DNA of 64,000 nucleotides from Prunella strophiata. Its lineage: Eukaryota; Chordata; Aves; Passeriformes; Prunellidae. Below the pieces are notes generated by a model. That model saw only the letters and a program-made list of their open reading frames with translations. It was not told where the DNA came from and searched no databases. The stretch covers positions 110,744,162 to 110,808,161 of the forward strand of contig JAZBQD010000030.1 in assembly GCA_036583965.1 (NCBI GenBank), read 5' to 3'. Below, one piece after another: positions 44,200 through 57,800 of the stretch (position 1 is the first letter of the stretch; each line of letters opens with the position of its first letter). A program made the position numbers and the translations under genes.

Positions 44200-47100
44200 G
44201 TGCCACCTCCCAGCCTCCGCGCGTCCCTCACGCACGTCGGGATCGCAGCCAATGGAACAAAAATCTCACACCTGACCTGTTCTGTAATAAATTCCAGCCT
44301 TTTCTGTTCAAGCATGCTTGCTTTTCCTTAATGGAGCAAGTGTGATCCAAAGGTGAGTCAAAGACAGGAAGAATTTAGCGAGCAGTGCAACACATCTGAA
44401 GACCCTTTTGTTCAGGGTGTTCAATAACTAAAATATTTTAACAACCTTGGGTCTGGGCAATGCATGATTTAAAGGCTATGCAACACTTAACACAAGCTAA
44501 AAAGATGCTTTAAAGCAAGTAATAAGCAAATATATTCTAGTAAATCTATAAAACACAAAGTAGTTAACAAACAACACAGTTACAAAAGTTTCTTTTTCAT
44601 TAAACCAAGAAAAGAAACCTTGAGTCCACAAGTCTTGCCCTAATCCTTTTTCCCTCCATATTTTCCTGTATTATTAATTATTTGGGAGCAAATGCTTAAA
44701 TATTCAGTTCTAACTTGCATGTTTATTGTATTAGAACAATGGTAGAAATGCACCAAACAGATGCCAGTCATTGCTTCTGCAACACTGTAAAGAGACTGGA
44801 GTGGTTGCAAATCTCCATTATTTCACTTCTTTGAAGCAGGTGGAAAATACTGGATGACCAGGCTTGTCATTCTTAGCTGAAATTTATCCCCATTTAGGTG
44901 AGTTTATCCCCATTTTCTTTAGCAGGTAAACTCCTCCTAACTCTAGGCAGCTGCCATGGACAGTCCCTGCTGGTCACCAAATCTGGGTCACAACTTTAAC
45001 TCAATGATGTCAAACATGCCTCTGTGTGCTGGGGCTCATCAGTGATTTAAACATTTACATTTTGCCATGTTTTTAATACCCTACCCTGCCTGAGGTTTAT
45101 ACTGCTAAAAGTCTTCATTAAATCATTTGCAGTGAGATTTTTTTTCCAACCACACTATGTGAGAGGAATGCTGTCCTGAGTATGGTGGGATGGGGTGGAA
45201 TGGGGCAGAGTAAGGCTTGAAGAGGGAAAATCATTATTTACCTAATTCTTTTTCGAGTTTTTTATAGAACTGCAAGACTTGGCACATCTATAACTGCATA
45301 AATTCCAGATTTTGCTTAGGCAGTCTTTTTCTAAAATTGGTTTAATTTTGGTTTAAACTCTGACAGGGAAGTAAGACAAAGAAAAATATTCCTTGAAATG
45401 AACTTCAGGATATTGTTCTCTGGTGTGAGGCAGCAATTTCAGCTTTGTGTCTTGTTTGATGTAGAAACTCCTGACTCAGTCATATCTTTTCTTAGCAATC
45501 ACTTGTTTACAGATCTAACTGGAATTCTTAAAGATTAAATACAAGCTATTTCTGCTTGCATAAATAATTGGAAATCACATTTTCCTTCTACTTAGGAGGT
45601 CAATATTGTCAGACTTCTCTCTCTTGAACTTCCATAAGACCAAACCCAGTCTCTAATTCTTGCTCATGGTATAATATTATTTTATCTCTAATAAAATAAG
45701 ATAATACCACCATGGGGACTGTGGTGGTATAATTCCACACACCAGGGTAGTTTTTGACCCTAAACCCCTCCCCTGACCTCTGCAGGTCCCACTCACGTGC
45801 AAATAACCTTTAATGAGCTTGCAAACTATGGAGTACAGGGTGGGAAATGCCACTCCCTACTTTATTAACTAGGATTTTCTCTGAAATTACACCCATGGAA
45901 ACTTGGCTGCAAAGTCTATTAAGTCAAATTCTTAGTGTCTTAGAAGCACCACTGGTTTTAGTGACACTTAACTTGTGTGAAAGGAGAAGTCTCTGATGAA
46001 CCAAAAGAAGAAACCAAGTTCAGATTTAGAATCATAAGCCAATTTTTATTAACATACAGCAAATTACATATTACATGAAAAAAAAAACCCAAAATTCTCT
46101 TTTTTTTCAGGAAATAGACACAGCAGAGGGGCTGGATGTTGCATTAGAACCTGTCACCAGGGCTGAGGTTCAGATAAACTCCTCTGTTAGGCAGCCTCAA
46201 TTCCACAGCTTCTCTTCTTTCACCTTGACAATGCCCCAAAACCAACTTTTAATTCAGCTTGTCATGTACTTTACAGTAAAAGTTGCTTTCTGGTAAACAC
46301 AGAACAAGTTTTGCCACATGCCTTATAGGTAAGAGACTTTCCAGTATGAAACTGGTGACCCTTCTCAAATATTTTAAGTTCCTTGTGACTCATCTCACCA
46401 GCCTATAAACTCAAGATTTAAATGATCACTAAATTCTTACATTTATTTTTGAAAGATGCTGAAGAAACTCAGGTTTCACCTAGAGTTAGAAGGTGAAGAT
46501 ACACAAGGAAATAACAAGATTAAATGACATGTAGCTCACCTGCAAAAAACTTTGTCATTCCTTTGGGGTGATCAAAGACTCAGGACTTTGAGGGAAAAAA
46601 AAAACCCTCTCTTTAGATACTAATTTCCATCTGCTTAAAAACACCTTGTTAAAATCCTGTGTTTACCAAGGGTTTAACTTCTCAAAACAAAGAAGGATGG
46701 AGCTAAAAGAAATACAGAGGGCAGCTGAATTGGTGAGGGCAGTATCTTTTATTAAATCAAAGAATACAATGTGGAGAAAAACAAAATTCTTGAGGGCTTC
46801 TAAGCCCCTCAGCCAACTTGAATTAGAAGCAGCAAATGTTGGGGAGAAATGCTAGTGACAGCTGAAAAATAAACAACCCTATTCTGAGGCACTCAGTTTT
46901 CTAATTTTCCCTCCTGACAGCCATCCCCAAGCACTTCCAGACTCTCACCTGTCATTTTGTAAGTCAGAGATGGAATTTCTTGTGGAAATCACAATTTGGG
47001 GGAAGAGGATAATGCTGTTTTTACTTTTTTTATCTTGCTAATATCCTGTAGTACCAAACTTACATGTCTGTGGATGTGCATTGGTCTGTGGGCTGTAGGA

Positions 47101-47446
47101 GTGAAGGAAAAATGATTTTTTTAGGTAAGAACTGTGCTTCCCATGTGTGTAAAAATGTATGTATGTTCACATACCTGTCATTGGTAAAAATCAAAATGTG
47201 TTTTGTTATTATGAAACAAACCCAAAAAATTATTATTTGTGTTAGAATAACACAAGCAGGGCTTCTGTAGCCAGCCTGTTCCCATAAGGAAATGCTGGTG
47301 AATGAAACAGCCTTAGAAGGAGGATCTACCTGCACTGTCACAAAGTGTGGTCACAACATGGATTTCAGACATTCAAACCCTCCTGCCTTCTGCAATCACT
47401 CAATGTTATTATTACTGTTATTGTTGTTGTTGTTGTAATTTTATTT

Positions 47447-47478
<32 letters not shown>

Positions 47479-50400
47479 GATATTATAATTTTAATACTAG
47501 CTGTGGGTCAGTGACATTTCCAGCTGCCATTCTGCATTATTTACAACCACACTTGTGTAAGATCTGCCCTACTACAGAATTTTCTCTTCAATTCCTTGGT
47601 GTGTGATTGTGATTTCAGAGGGCTCAGCCCCCCTGAGCTGCATTATTCAGAGAAAACCACTGGGATTGTTTCTGTATCAGCCTATTACATATTAACTCAG
47701 AACTGCAGGTTTTTATTTTATGTTTACTCTCTCATCAATCATAAATCACAAGATTCTCCCATGTCTAAAACTGCTTCCAGAAAAGCTACCTTTTGTAATT
47801 TCAGTGCCAGTGAGAATTGTGGGTGGGCTTTTTTTTTTTCAACAACTCTCTTATTTTCAATTGATTTGTGTATTTCTAATTTGCTGTGATTTCAAACAGC
47901 ACAGATATGATAAATCCCAAAAGCCCCAAAACATTCCAAGTGTTTGGCTTTAAATGTGCACTCAAAACTTACAGGTCATGAGGGTCTAAAATGTTACAGA
48001 GTAAAAAAATATTTCTGAGAAGCATTAAAATTTGATCAGATATGAGGAAATTAGATTGTATTGGCACTGGGTATTCAAAGAGCATAAATTGCCTTGGCAA
48101 TTTAACAACACACCTTGTTCCAAAAGTGTCCCTTCTCCTACATCAACCACACTGAAAACCTTCTTAAAACAAGACCCAAAGCTCAGCCCAACCAGGCTAA
48201 GGAAAGTCATGATTTTTTCCTAAAAAAAAAAAAAAAATAGAGAAATGAAAGGAAAGAAGCAAGAGACAAAAGTAGCTCTATTTGCCTCCTAGATTTAGGG
48301 AATTTGAAGTTCATGTTGAGATATTTTTTTAATGTTTTATAAACTATTGCTGTTTACAGTTGGCAAAGCAGAGTTTCTTTTGTGGTGCTGAGCCACAAAG
48401 GTGATGAGTGGGCTCTGAGTAGCTCTGCCTAAATGAAACCCACATTTTCCTTCCCAGCCTTGCATTGGATTACCCTGAAAAGAGCAAATGCAAGAGGAAT
48501 CAAGTACAAAACACCAGGACAAACAGGACAGATAAAGAATCAGAGATACAGCTGAAAAAAATCAATGCCCACAGGTCACAGCACAGCTTGGAGTCCCTGA
48601 GGCTTCCAAGAGATGGATTTGTCAAAATGCTCTGGAAATAAGGGTAGCACAAATAGGGAGAGTTTCTGTGCAGGAGAGGAGTTTGGAAGGGAGGGGGGAT
48701 GTTCTGCATTTGGGCAGGGCACAAAACCAAAAGCACAGCACCATCAGAGGATGCTGCTGCCTCTCCCAGCACTGCACAGAGACCCAGCTCAGACAGGAGC
48801 AGCCAAGGTGGCTCCAGAACCAGAATCAGAAAAACTCTGATAATTTTGAGCTATGTTAATTACACCATGCTGTTTCTGTGACTGCATTTTTTTCTTTCTT
48901 TCTTCTGTGCTGTGTATTTACATTCATTTGCTCTGCCAGGGAATAAAGCTGGGTATTCCCCATAATTCTGGACAGGAAAATGAAGAGAAAATTAACACAG
49001 AGAAGAAATCCCAGCTCTCCACAAAGCAGCATCACTGACACCACATCTGCTGCAGGAACACATTAAGTACCTCTCTGTCAGAGAACAAATACCCACATTA
49101 ATCACAGACCACAGGTGAAAATAAAGAAATTACCTGTGAGTTCCAGGGTAGAATTCAAGAGCACTGAGTCAGGGATTGTTGCCAACAGTAAGAGTATAAC
49201 TTCAATAACCACAACTCTGATGCTCTGTATCCACCCTTGTGATCAATTATTTTGTTTCACCTATAGATATTGGAGCAAAGAATTCATTCAATAATTCATT
49301 CAATAATTCATTCAATAAGCATCTTTGTCCCACAGATCTTTCAGGATGTTTTTAAGGGTATTTTATAAATCACTTTTTCTCCCTTCTGAGCCTTAGTCCA
49401 CAGAAGTGAGCCACAAAATTTTGAAAATTATTTGGGCTCAGCATTAACAAAAGTAGCAGGAGGTGTGAGAGCCACAGGAATCACTGTGCTGTTTCAAGAC
49501 TCTGAACCTCAGCCTCAAGACTCAAAATGTCACCACTCTCCAAAGAGCTGCAAGGTGCTGTGAAAAGAGGATTTTCAGTCTGAAGGAAAGTTTTGGTTAC
49601 ATTAAGGCTGAACAGTTTGGTTTTGACTCTTTTCTGAATTGAAACACTTTGATTTCCCAACTCTGTGAAATGGCAATGTTATCCAAAATACACAATTATA
49701 AAGGCAAAATGAAACTTATTTAACAGTATTTTGGGAAGAAGTTTTCCATAATTCCAGTGAAAACAATCCACTTCTCAGGGAGATTTTCTTTTCATGTAAA
49801 CAGGTTTTGTTTTTCAATAGTCTGTTCTCTCAGGGGGAAAAAAGCATAGTTAAAGACCTTTCAATGGAGCAATTTTTTTGCCAGTGACTCCTCTATGTTG
49901 ATCATTTTCTTTGATATGCTTTAGGTAATGACTGTGCAAGGAAACCTTGCTCCATCTTAGGCTGCCTTATTTCATACCTCCACCCTTTTCATAGTAAATC
50001 ATTACTTTTGCTTCAACACAATGCAAAAAATACCACCACAGCCAGGATCAGGATTCCAGACTTCCACCAGCTTTTTCAAATTGTTGAGGTTTTACAAAAC
50101 AAACAAACAAACAAAAAACCCCCCCAAAAAAAAAAAACCACAGCACCCAAAAAACCAAAAAAATCCCAAACCCAACCAAACCAAACCAAAAAAAGAACCA
50201 AAAAATCAAAACAAAACAAACCCTTTTTTTTTTTTTTTTTTCTAAAAATGGGAAGTGAAAAAGAAAAGGAGGTGCCAAAATATCACCCTCAACACAAATA
50301 TCACTAAATAGGAGCTATGGACCTCTCCTGGGCCCCCAGGCCAGAGACTAAAATTGGCTAAAATTACACTGCTTAGAGCTCATCCATCAAAAGCAGGTTT

Positions 50401-51389
50401 GTCTTGAGGAGAACCAGGGAGTGAGTTAAGAGTTTAGCACTGTGAGAGATCAGAGGTTCAGTGCATCAACTTTTTTAGAAGCATAGATGTCACTGGGGAG
50501 AATGTGTTACCTCTTTTTATTCAGAGAAGGCATTTGTGGAAACTTTTCTCTGGGTTTTTTTTTTTTTTTTTTTTTTGAGTTTTTTTTGGGTTTTTTTGGT
50601 TTTTTTTTTGTTTTGTTTTGTTTGTTTGTTTTTGTTTTTTGGGGTTTTTTTTTTTGCAAGGAAAGTCTCCAACCATACATTTTTCATTGCCTCAATGACA
50701 GGTGCAAGATCTAAAAGATTCAGGACCAGAATTATAAGATGAAACCATGAAGAAAATGTGCTAAGGGTATGTGGGGATCTCTTTTGGCTGAGGACTGAGT
50801 GCTGATCATTAATTGGTTGCTGTGCTAAATAAGTGATTTCCTTCCAAGAATTCACTCTGTAGGTTTGAGTTAACCTAACTGTGTGCAGCAGCCCAATATT
50901 CCATGTTTGAGCAGCCTTGGAATCCAGTCTGGGCTGGATCCCTGTGCTCAAATAGCACAAGGGCAATGGAGCTGCTCCCTGCTAAACATCCAGGCAGAGG
51001 GGCTGACACTGGAATTCTGACTAGCTCATCCTGCAGAGGAGCACACAGACAGTTACTTCAAATTTTCTTCCACTAGGTCAGTTTTTCTTTCCTAAAGAAT
51101 TAAGATTTTGCTCATTAGCAGCAGGGCAGTTACAACCTATTTTTCTAGAGAGCTATGCCTTCTGTAGAATCATCCCAGCAAAAATCTGGGATTTATCCTC
51201 AAACACCTTAAACCCTGGCATTTATCATTAAAAACAGTTTAAAAATGAAGGTATGAATCAGGTAAATGACAATATAATGACATCTTCAAAGCAGGGAGCA
51301 AATATGAAAATGAGATAACAGGTGACTCATGTAATTAGACAAATATAAATATTGTATCCATTATAACTCTTTACACTGAAGGTGTGTAC
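44200..51389. other. Intergenic stretch, no gene seen
   Basis: AT-rich sequence with no exon-like open frame. It includes an (ATT)n-rich patch at about 47404-47480 and low-complexity A/C- and T/G-rich tracts at 50097-50240 and 50553-50655 that mirror each other in composition. A similar A/C tract lies in intron 1 at 43838-43920. Nothing else recognised. Confidence 0.5.
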
Positions 51390-51512
51390 AACACAGAGTC
51401 ATGGGATGATTTGTTTTGGGAGGGACCTTAAAGATCATCTCATTCCAATCCCCTGCCAGGGGCAGGGACACCTTCAAATACAAGGTTGCTCAGAGCCCCA
51501 TCCAGCCTGGAT
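51390..51512 (-). mobile_element. CR1 3' fragment
   Basis: Contains gggagggaccttaaagatca and cccctgccaggggcagggac, the reverse complement of the CR1 3' end. Confidence 0.85.
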
Positions 51513-52600
51513 ATAGAGTTACAGGAATTTCTGTCTCTAAAAATACACAACCTGACTCTCTGCCTATCCTCAGCACCACAACAGAATGTCAGTGCCAATT
51601 ACTGCAATTAGTGACAAAGTTACCTCCATGAGTATGTGGGTTATTGAATTCTTCTAGCTGCTTTTTTTTCTCACAATGAAAGACATCTCCAACCTTTGTG
51701 CACTTTGAAAAAAAAAGAATTAATTACCTGTAATGAGTGCTCAGTATACCAGGCATGGCATCACAATCCCTTTTTGTGCTCTAAAGCCTCACAAAAAATG
51801 TCCCTACACAACAACAAGAATTCAGTGACATTTGTGAACAGGGTACAGGGAGTTTAAACAGCCTTGTTTGCAAGCACCCCATAAGTTTGTGAAAGATGTT
51901 TCAGCCTAAGATGATTTTGAATTTTCCTGTGATGTTGCTCTGGGCAGCTCAGAGACATCAAGCTCCTTTCTGGGTTAATCCAGGTGGGCTCAGCTCCCCG
52001 TGCCTGTTCCAGCTGATTTCTGAGGAACCATTTTGCAAGTCAGATATGAAAGCAACAAGGGCTTAGCTGGAATGCAAATTATCCTTCTGGGGCCTGCCAG
52101 CATTAATGGGAGGAGGATGGGACCCATAATCTTGTTTTGTTTCTTGTCAGGACTGAATATAATGGAAGGCTCTGTTTCCCTGGTACTGTCTTCCTTCAAG
52201 GGCTCCAGCGGGAGATCAATGACTAAGACTTGTCCTCTGCTGTAATTTCTTTGTCTCAGTTCCTTAGAATGCTCTTTTCTTTCCTCACTTTAATCTGGTC
52301 TGGTTTGCTCTCCTGAGGGGTATTAATTCAATAATTTCCTAGGCTAGACTGTGGCCATTGGAGACTTTCTCCTCCACCAGCCTGATCTGTCCCTGCTTTC
52401 AAAACAAACATATGAGAAGCTGGCACATTTATCTCAGAATATACCCGGAAACAAAGGGATCTTATGGCAAGCAATTAAGCTAATGATCCTTCTCTAAAGC
52501 ACCAGTTCTTTAAATGAATCACCACAAAACAACCCTTCAAATTCCTGGATGAGCTCTGCAAAGGAAATGTGTGTGAGAAAGTGAGAACCAAGGCAGTGGA
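51513..52600. other. Intergenic stretch
   Basis: No exon, RNA gene or clear repeat recognised. Confidence 0.4.
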
Positions 52601-52760
52601 GCAAAACCCTCGGGGGAGATGAATTGTAAAATGTGGCCAAATTGTGTTTCCAGAATATTCTGAAAATCTCAAATGGCAGCTGCTGTAGAGATACAAACTT
52701 TAAGGTTGTTTCATAATCCTTAGGCACTAAAATCAAATGACTGTCAATGTCAACACAATC
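52601..52760. repeat. Inverted repeat, left arm (160 bp)
   Basis: Matches the reverse complement of 53145-53304 over exactly 160 bp without gaps. I counted four mismatches, about 97.5% identity. Confidence 0.93.
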
Positions 52761-52794
52761 TTGTTGCACCAACTTCTGCTCCCTGTGAATGGTG

Positions 52795-53055
52795 CCAGGG
52801 CTGGAGGGAATGGCATGAAGTGGTGCCAGGAGAGGTTTAGGTTGGATTTTAGGAAAAGATTCTTCCTGCAGAGGGTGGCTGGGCACTGAACAGGCTGCCC
52901 AGGGAATGGGCACAGCCCCAAGGCTGCCAGAGCTCCAGGAGTTTGAACATTCTCAGGCACAGGGTGAGATTGTTGGGGTGTCTGTGCCACCAGGGGTTGG
53001 ATTCTGATCCTTGTGGGTCCCTTTCAAATCAGGATATTCTGTGACTCTGTATTCC
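52795..53055 (+). mobile_element. CR1 3' fragment between inverted repeat arms
   Basis: Plus-strand CR1 (ggttggattttaggaaaaga, ggttggattctgatccttgt) ending in ATTCTGTGACTCTGTATTCC. It lies in the 384-bp spacer of the inverted repeat. Confidence 0.85.
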
Positions 53056-53144
53056 AAGTGCAGGGTGCATAGGATAACAAGAGGATCACTAGCAAATAAA
53101 ACAATATTAAAAAATAATTTAAAATATCCATTCAAGTCCTCCAC

Positions 53145-53304
53145 GATTGTGTTGACATTGGCAATCATTTAATTTTAGTGCCTAAGGATTATGAAACAAC
53201 CTTAAAGTTTGTATCTCTACAGCAGCTGCCATTTGAGATTTTCAGAATATTCTGGAAACACAATTTGGCCACATTTTACAATTCATCTCCCCCAAGGGTT
53301 TTGC
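53145..53304. repeat. Inverted repeat, right arm (160 bp)
   Basis: Partner of 52601-52760. Sequence outside the arms shows no similarity, so the inverted copy has sharp ends. Confidence 0.93.
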
Positions 53305-54409
53305 TGAGTTGGATTTCCCTTTTTTTATTAACAGTGAAATTCAGTGGTTAGATATCTGGCTGAAGCACTTCCACAAAGATTTCCTGAGGACTAATGATAC
53401 CACTCCTTAAAGACTAAAACTCTGCCCACATCTGGCATGGAAAGCTTTCACATTAATGAGTGCAGCAGATCAATTGGTACCACAAGAGGTGAAGAACTGG
53501 TGTGTGGAAATCTCAAGCACTTGGAAGACTTTATATTTCCCTGAAGAAAGCTTAAAACCCAAATAAATGCAAGTGATTGAACAACATGAGGATGTGTATT
53601 CTATTTATTTACTTTTGTGAAAGCAATGTAAGTTGTGGAGAGATGTAGAAATAGAGGAGCTTTTACGAGTGTAAATGTATTTCCTCAAGAAAGGAAGAAA
53701 TGGTTACCTACTGCCTGACTGGAGTGCTTTGAGATACATTGCCCATGTGCACATTTCTTGCTGATTCTCCACCAAGTGTCTCTGATCAGCAGGTTTCTGA
53801 ATGAACACCAGTGTGCAAAATGGACTGGGTGTGGAGGGTGGTAAGTGCCCCTTTGTGGGGAACATAAGGGGAGGTGGGTGCAGAAGTCACTGAAATGAAA
53901 AAGCCTCAGTGCTGAGCTCCTCATGGCTTTTGTGTCCTTACAGCTAGAGAAAATATGTAAATATATGCACACATGAAATATAAATCACTAAGGCTGATTG
54001 GTAAATAATCTCCTTTTCTGTGATAAGACATTTATTACTGCATGAGAGATGTGTTACTGCACGGCATTAAAAAAAAATAAACATAAATATTTCTTAGATC
54101 AGTGGCTGGGTATTTTGCATACAGCTTATTTCTTCCACTGTCACTTATTGCACTGTGATCTCCTTGGACAAAGGGCCAGCACAAAGCACAGTGGCTCCAA
54201 TGCCAATCTGTCCCCCTGCTCTACTGTGAAAGCAAATTATTAAACCCTTCTTGCTTTCTACAAAGGCATTTCTACTGTCTTTGTTTCCCAGTTACTGCTG
54301 AAGGCACAAAAGGACCTGTTAACTCAGTCTCAAGAAGTGAAAACTGGCTACAAATTCTGAATTATTCTTGTAAGACTAAGCTGAAAATTCAGCTTACAAG
54401 AAAGATGGA
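53305..54409. other. Intergenic stretch
   Basis: Nothing recognised apart from short A runs. Confidence 0.4.
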
Positions 54410-54718
54410 GGGAGACTATTTATGAGGGCAGGTGGTGGCAGGGCAAGGGGGAATGGCTTCAAACTGGAAGAGGGTAGGTTAAGATTATATATTTAAAATA
54501 AATTCTTTATTTTGAGGGTGGTGAGGCCCTGGCAGAGGTTGCCCAGAGAAGCTGGGGCTGGCCCATCCCTGGAAGTGTCCAAGGCCAGGTAGGATGAGGC
54601 TCTGAGAGCAATCTGGTCTAGTGGAAGATGTCCCTGCCCATGGCAGGGGTTTGAACTGGATGATTTTTAAGATCCTCTTCCAACTCAAACCATGCAGTGA
54701 TTCTCTGATTCTGTGACA
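54410..54718 (+). mobile_element. CR1 3' fragment
   Basis: Plus-strand CR1 with ggttgcccagagaagctggg and tgaactggatgatttttaag, ending ATTCTCTGATTCTGTGAC. A short AT-rich piece (54483-54513) replaces part of the usual sequence. Confidence 0.88.
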
Positions 54719-55523
54719 ACTTTCTGTTCAGCTCTGCTACGTAACAGGGAAGGGGAAATTACACTGCTGGGTGAGGTGAAAGGGGAGGGGGAAACAAGCC
54801 AAGGAAGGAGCCCCTCCTTTATTGAGCAATCCTGATCCACACAATGTTCATAGCCAGGTGAAAACTGCCTTCTAACTCAAACAGCAGGTGAATAAAATTT
54901 ATGGGGAAAGATTCATGTGCAAATGCAAAAGAAAAGTGCACACCTCTGATATTTAAAGAAAAGCAATAATTCAAGTACTCTTGAAGTATATTTCCCTATA
55001 GATTTCTTATTTAACTGTGGGATTTATTGGCTGAGTGAAAGCATTTTCATAAATCTGACTCCAATTTACTCTGCAGGTGCTGTCCAAACAAGCAACACAA
55101 CCTGAAAGTTGAAGCCAAGTCTCTAAAATTAACCCACAAAGGTCAGAACCTGCGTTTGAGGAGAACAAAAAGTCGTTGCCATTTCTGATCTTATCACTGC
55201 AGATCTGTGTTTGCTTTTGCTTCAGCACATTCTTTTCTCCTTGTTCCTGGCTGCAAGTGCCTCATGGCCCAGCCTCAGAGCAGGATTGTTGAGGGCTTCT
55301 CCCATTGTCCATTATGTTGTGGCTGGCTGAACTGGGGTAAGGGAAATGTGAGGGATGAAGGAGGGACCAGCTCTGCACTACCTGAGAGGAGGTTTGGGAA
55401 AAAACCATGGCTTGGCCACAGCCCAGCTCCTCCAAACACAAAAAGGCAGATCCCAGCTAGAAACAGAGCACATCCCACTGGTGTGTTCAGGTGATGTGCT
55501 AAAATCTGTCTTCAGCTCTAAGT
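54719..55523. other. Intergenic stretch
   Basis: No gene or recognised repeat. Confidence 0.4.
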
Positions 55524-56115
55524 CATGTTATAAACACTTTGCTTTGTACTGTGATGTGCAGACACTTCAAAGCATGTTTTTACTGTCCCAAATGTGGTTT
55601 TGTAAACCCCTGCCCTCACTGCTGCATGTGCAGCTTTGGGTCACCTGGGGACAGGGAACCAGAGCAGCTCCCAGGGGTGGCAGATCTCCTGCTGTGTGTG
55701 CCATCCCACATTTCTGAACATGATTCCTTTGCTCAGGTTTTTCTCCTGGGAAGCTGGAAAGGCAGAAAGAGACCCAGAGAAAAGAAATCAATTCTTATCT
55801 CCTTTGCTTCTCCTGTGTTGTGCTCACGTGGCAATGTGTTTGGAAGCTGTTTATCTGAAGTGATGAGCTTCACTGGGCACTGGTGTGAGTTGTTATCACT
55901 TATTTGGCCAATTAGGGCCAAGCTGTGTTGGGACTCTGGAGAGAGTCACCAGTTTCCTATTATTATTGTTTTAGCATTCTGCTAGTATTCTTTCTATATT
56001 CTCTAGTATAGTTTATATAGTATTCTTTAATATAATATAGTAATAAAATAGCCTTCTGATAACATGGAGTCAGATTCATCATTCTTCCCTCTGCTCTGGG
56101 CACTGTGCTTTTACA
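55524..56115 (+). mobile_element. LTR of an endogenous retrovirus
   Basis: Starts near TGTTATAAACACTTTG and contains ccctgccctcactgctgcat and aacatggagtcagattcatc, which I recognise from a common songbird LTR. AATAAA at 56042-56047 supports plus orientation. It ends near TTTTACA. No target duplication was identified, so the borders are approximate. Confidence 0.6.
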
Positions 56116-57519
56116 ATATCCTGTAAGCAGGACAGAACAATCTCCAGGCTCAAGCACAGAGCACAGCAGGTCTCCATGGGGTCACAAAAGAGCCTCATTA
56201 GCTGTCTGTATCATAGACAGGCTTGTGGTTTTGTTTATTTCCTGCATTATTGCACTGGAAAGCAACACTTTCCCAAACTCATGCCACTTGAAATTAATAG
56301 TTATTGTTATTGCTGCCAGTACAGAAATAGAGGGGGTGGAGGGAGGAGCACTAAGAAGTTCATTATTTCACTGGAAAAATGTATTTTCCATCCTAGTCTG
56401 GTCTTTTTTCCACTAAGTGATTAATCCAAAGATATTCTTGCAGGGTTCCAGAAAGGATCCACTCTTATCCCATGAAGCCTGAGTTTTGACTCATTGTGGT
56501 TGGCTCTCCAAACTCCCTTAATATCCCAACGCTTTCCCTCCTTTTCTCCAAGTAAAAAATATCTTTGCTTTTCTGTGTATAAAAGAATAAAACCAAGGAG
56601 GGTTCAGGTTCTGTTGAGATTTACCACCCAAACTCTGGTTTCTTGACACCATGAGCAGGTTAACCTTGCTGCTGTAGTGAATTTACCAGTACACATTCCA
56701 GCCTTGCAAGAATGCAGTTTTAGAGTTTTTCAAAGTATTTTCAGCCAAACTATTGTTGGCTGAAGAGGGAGAGGAGCCTTGTCTACCCCAGGTGAAAGGG
56801 GGAAAGAGGAGGACAGAGGAGTTTTGAAGGAGCAGAAATGAAAAAGCAGTTTTCAGTAGTGATGCAATCACACAGCAAGACACCTCAAAAAGTCACACCT
56901 ATAGTGCACTTTTAATTAAGTTTCTGTTCACCTTCTAGCTGGTCAAAAAAAAAATGAGGGGAAGGACAGAAATAATGACACACCTCACTTATGGCTGTCC
57001 TTGACGTGTTCCCCTAGCCTGGGGAAATTCCCTGCAGCAATGTGAGTAGAGAGTCAGCAGCTTCCCCTGATGGTTATCAACAGCCACTGGGACTATAAAA
57101 AGAGTAATTACGTCATCTCTAAGGATCAGTTGTAAATAAATTTGTCATTGCATATAAATATGGGAGTGTACAAAATGTGAGCTCATCCAGCTCTGTGAAT
57201 GCAGTAGTTGGAAGAGCTAAAATATTGATTTGAGACCATCAAGTCTCAAATCCTCTTTAGGCCATGGGATGCCTTCCAGAGAGATCATGGACAGATGGGC
57301 TGGAAATCTCCTGAGAGTGTATTCAGGAATATTCCTGAGAGAGAATTCAAGTGCACAGCAGAGGAAAAGCTACATGGAGGAAGATTTGTACTACCCTGCT
57401 CTCCAATCTTCTACCAGAGTTCATCCTGTGAGCTACAGAGGGCTGCCTTTTCTCTTTGAGTTCAACCCATCTGACCACAAATTTTGAAATTGTGCCTCTG
57501 GTTGCAATAAGAGATGAGT
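56116..57519. other. Intergenic stretch
   Basis: No exon, RNA gene or clear repeat recognised. Confidence 0.4.
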
Positions 57520-57800
57520 TATTTCATAGAATGGGTTGGGTTGGAAGGGGCCTTAAAGTTCCAAACCCCCTGCCATGGGCAGGGACACCTTCCACAATCC
57601 CAGCTTGCTCAGAGCCCCCTCCAACCTCATCTTCAGCACTTCCAGGGATGCAGGGGCACCCACAGCTTTTCTAGGGCAGCCTGTTCCAGTGCCTCAGCAC
57701 TCTCACAGAGAAGAATTTCTTTCTAATATCCCATCTTTGAAGGATAGTCAGTTTAGAATCCCATTCCCCCTTGTCCTATCACTGCATGCTCTTGTATAAA
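57520..57800 (-). mobile_element. CR1 3' fragment
   Basis: Starts catagaatgggttgggttgg and follows the CR1 reverse complement (gccatgggcagggacacctt, cacagagaagaatttctttc). Confidence 0.9.
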
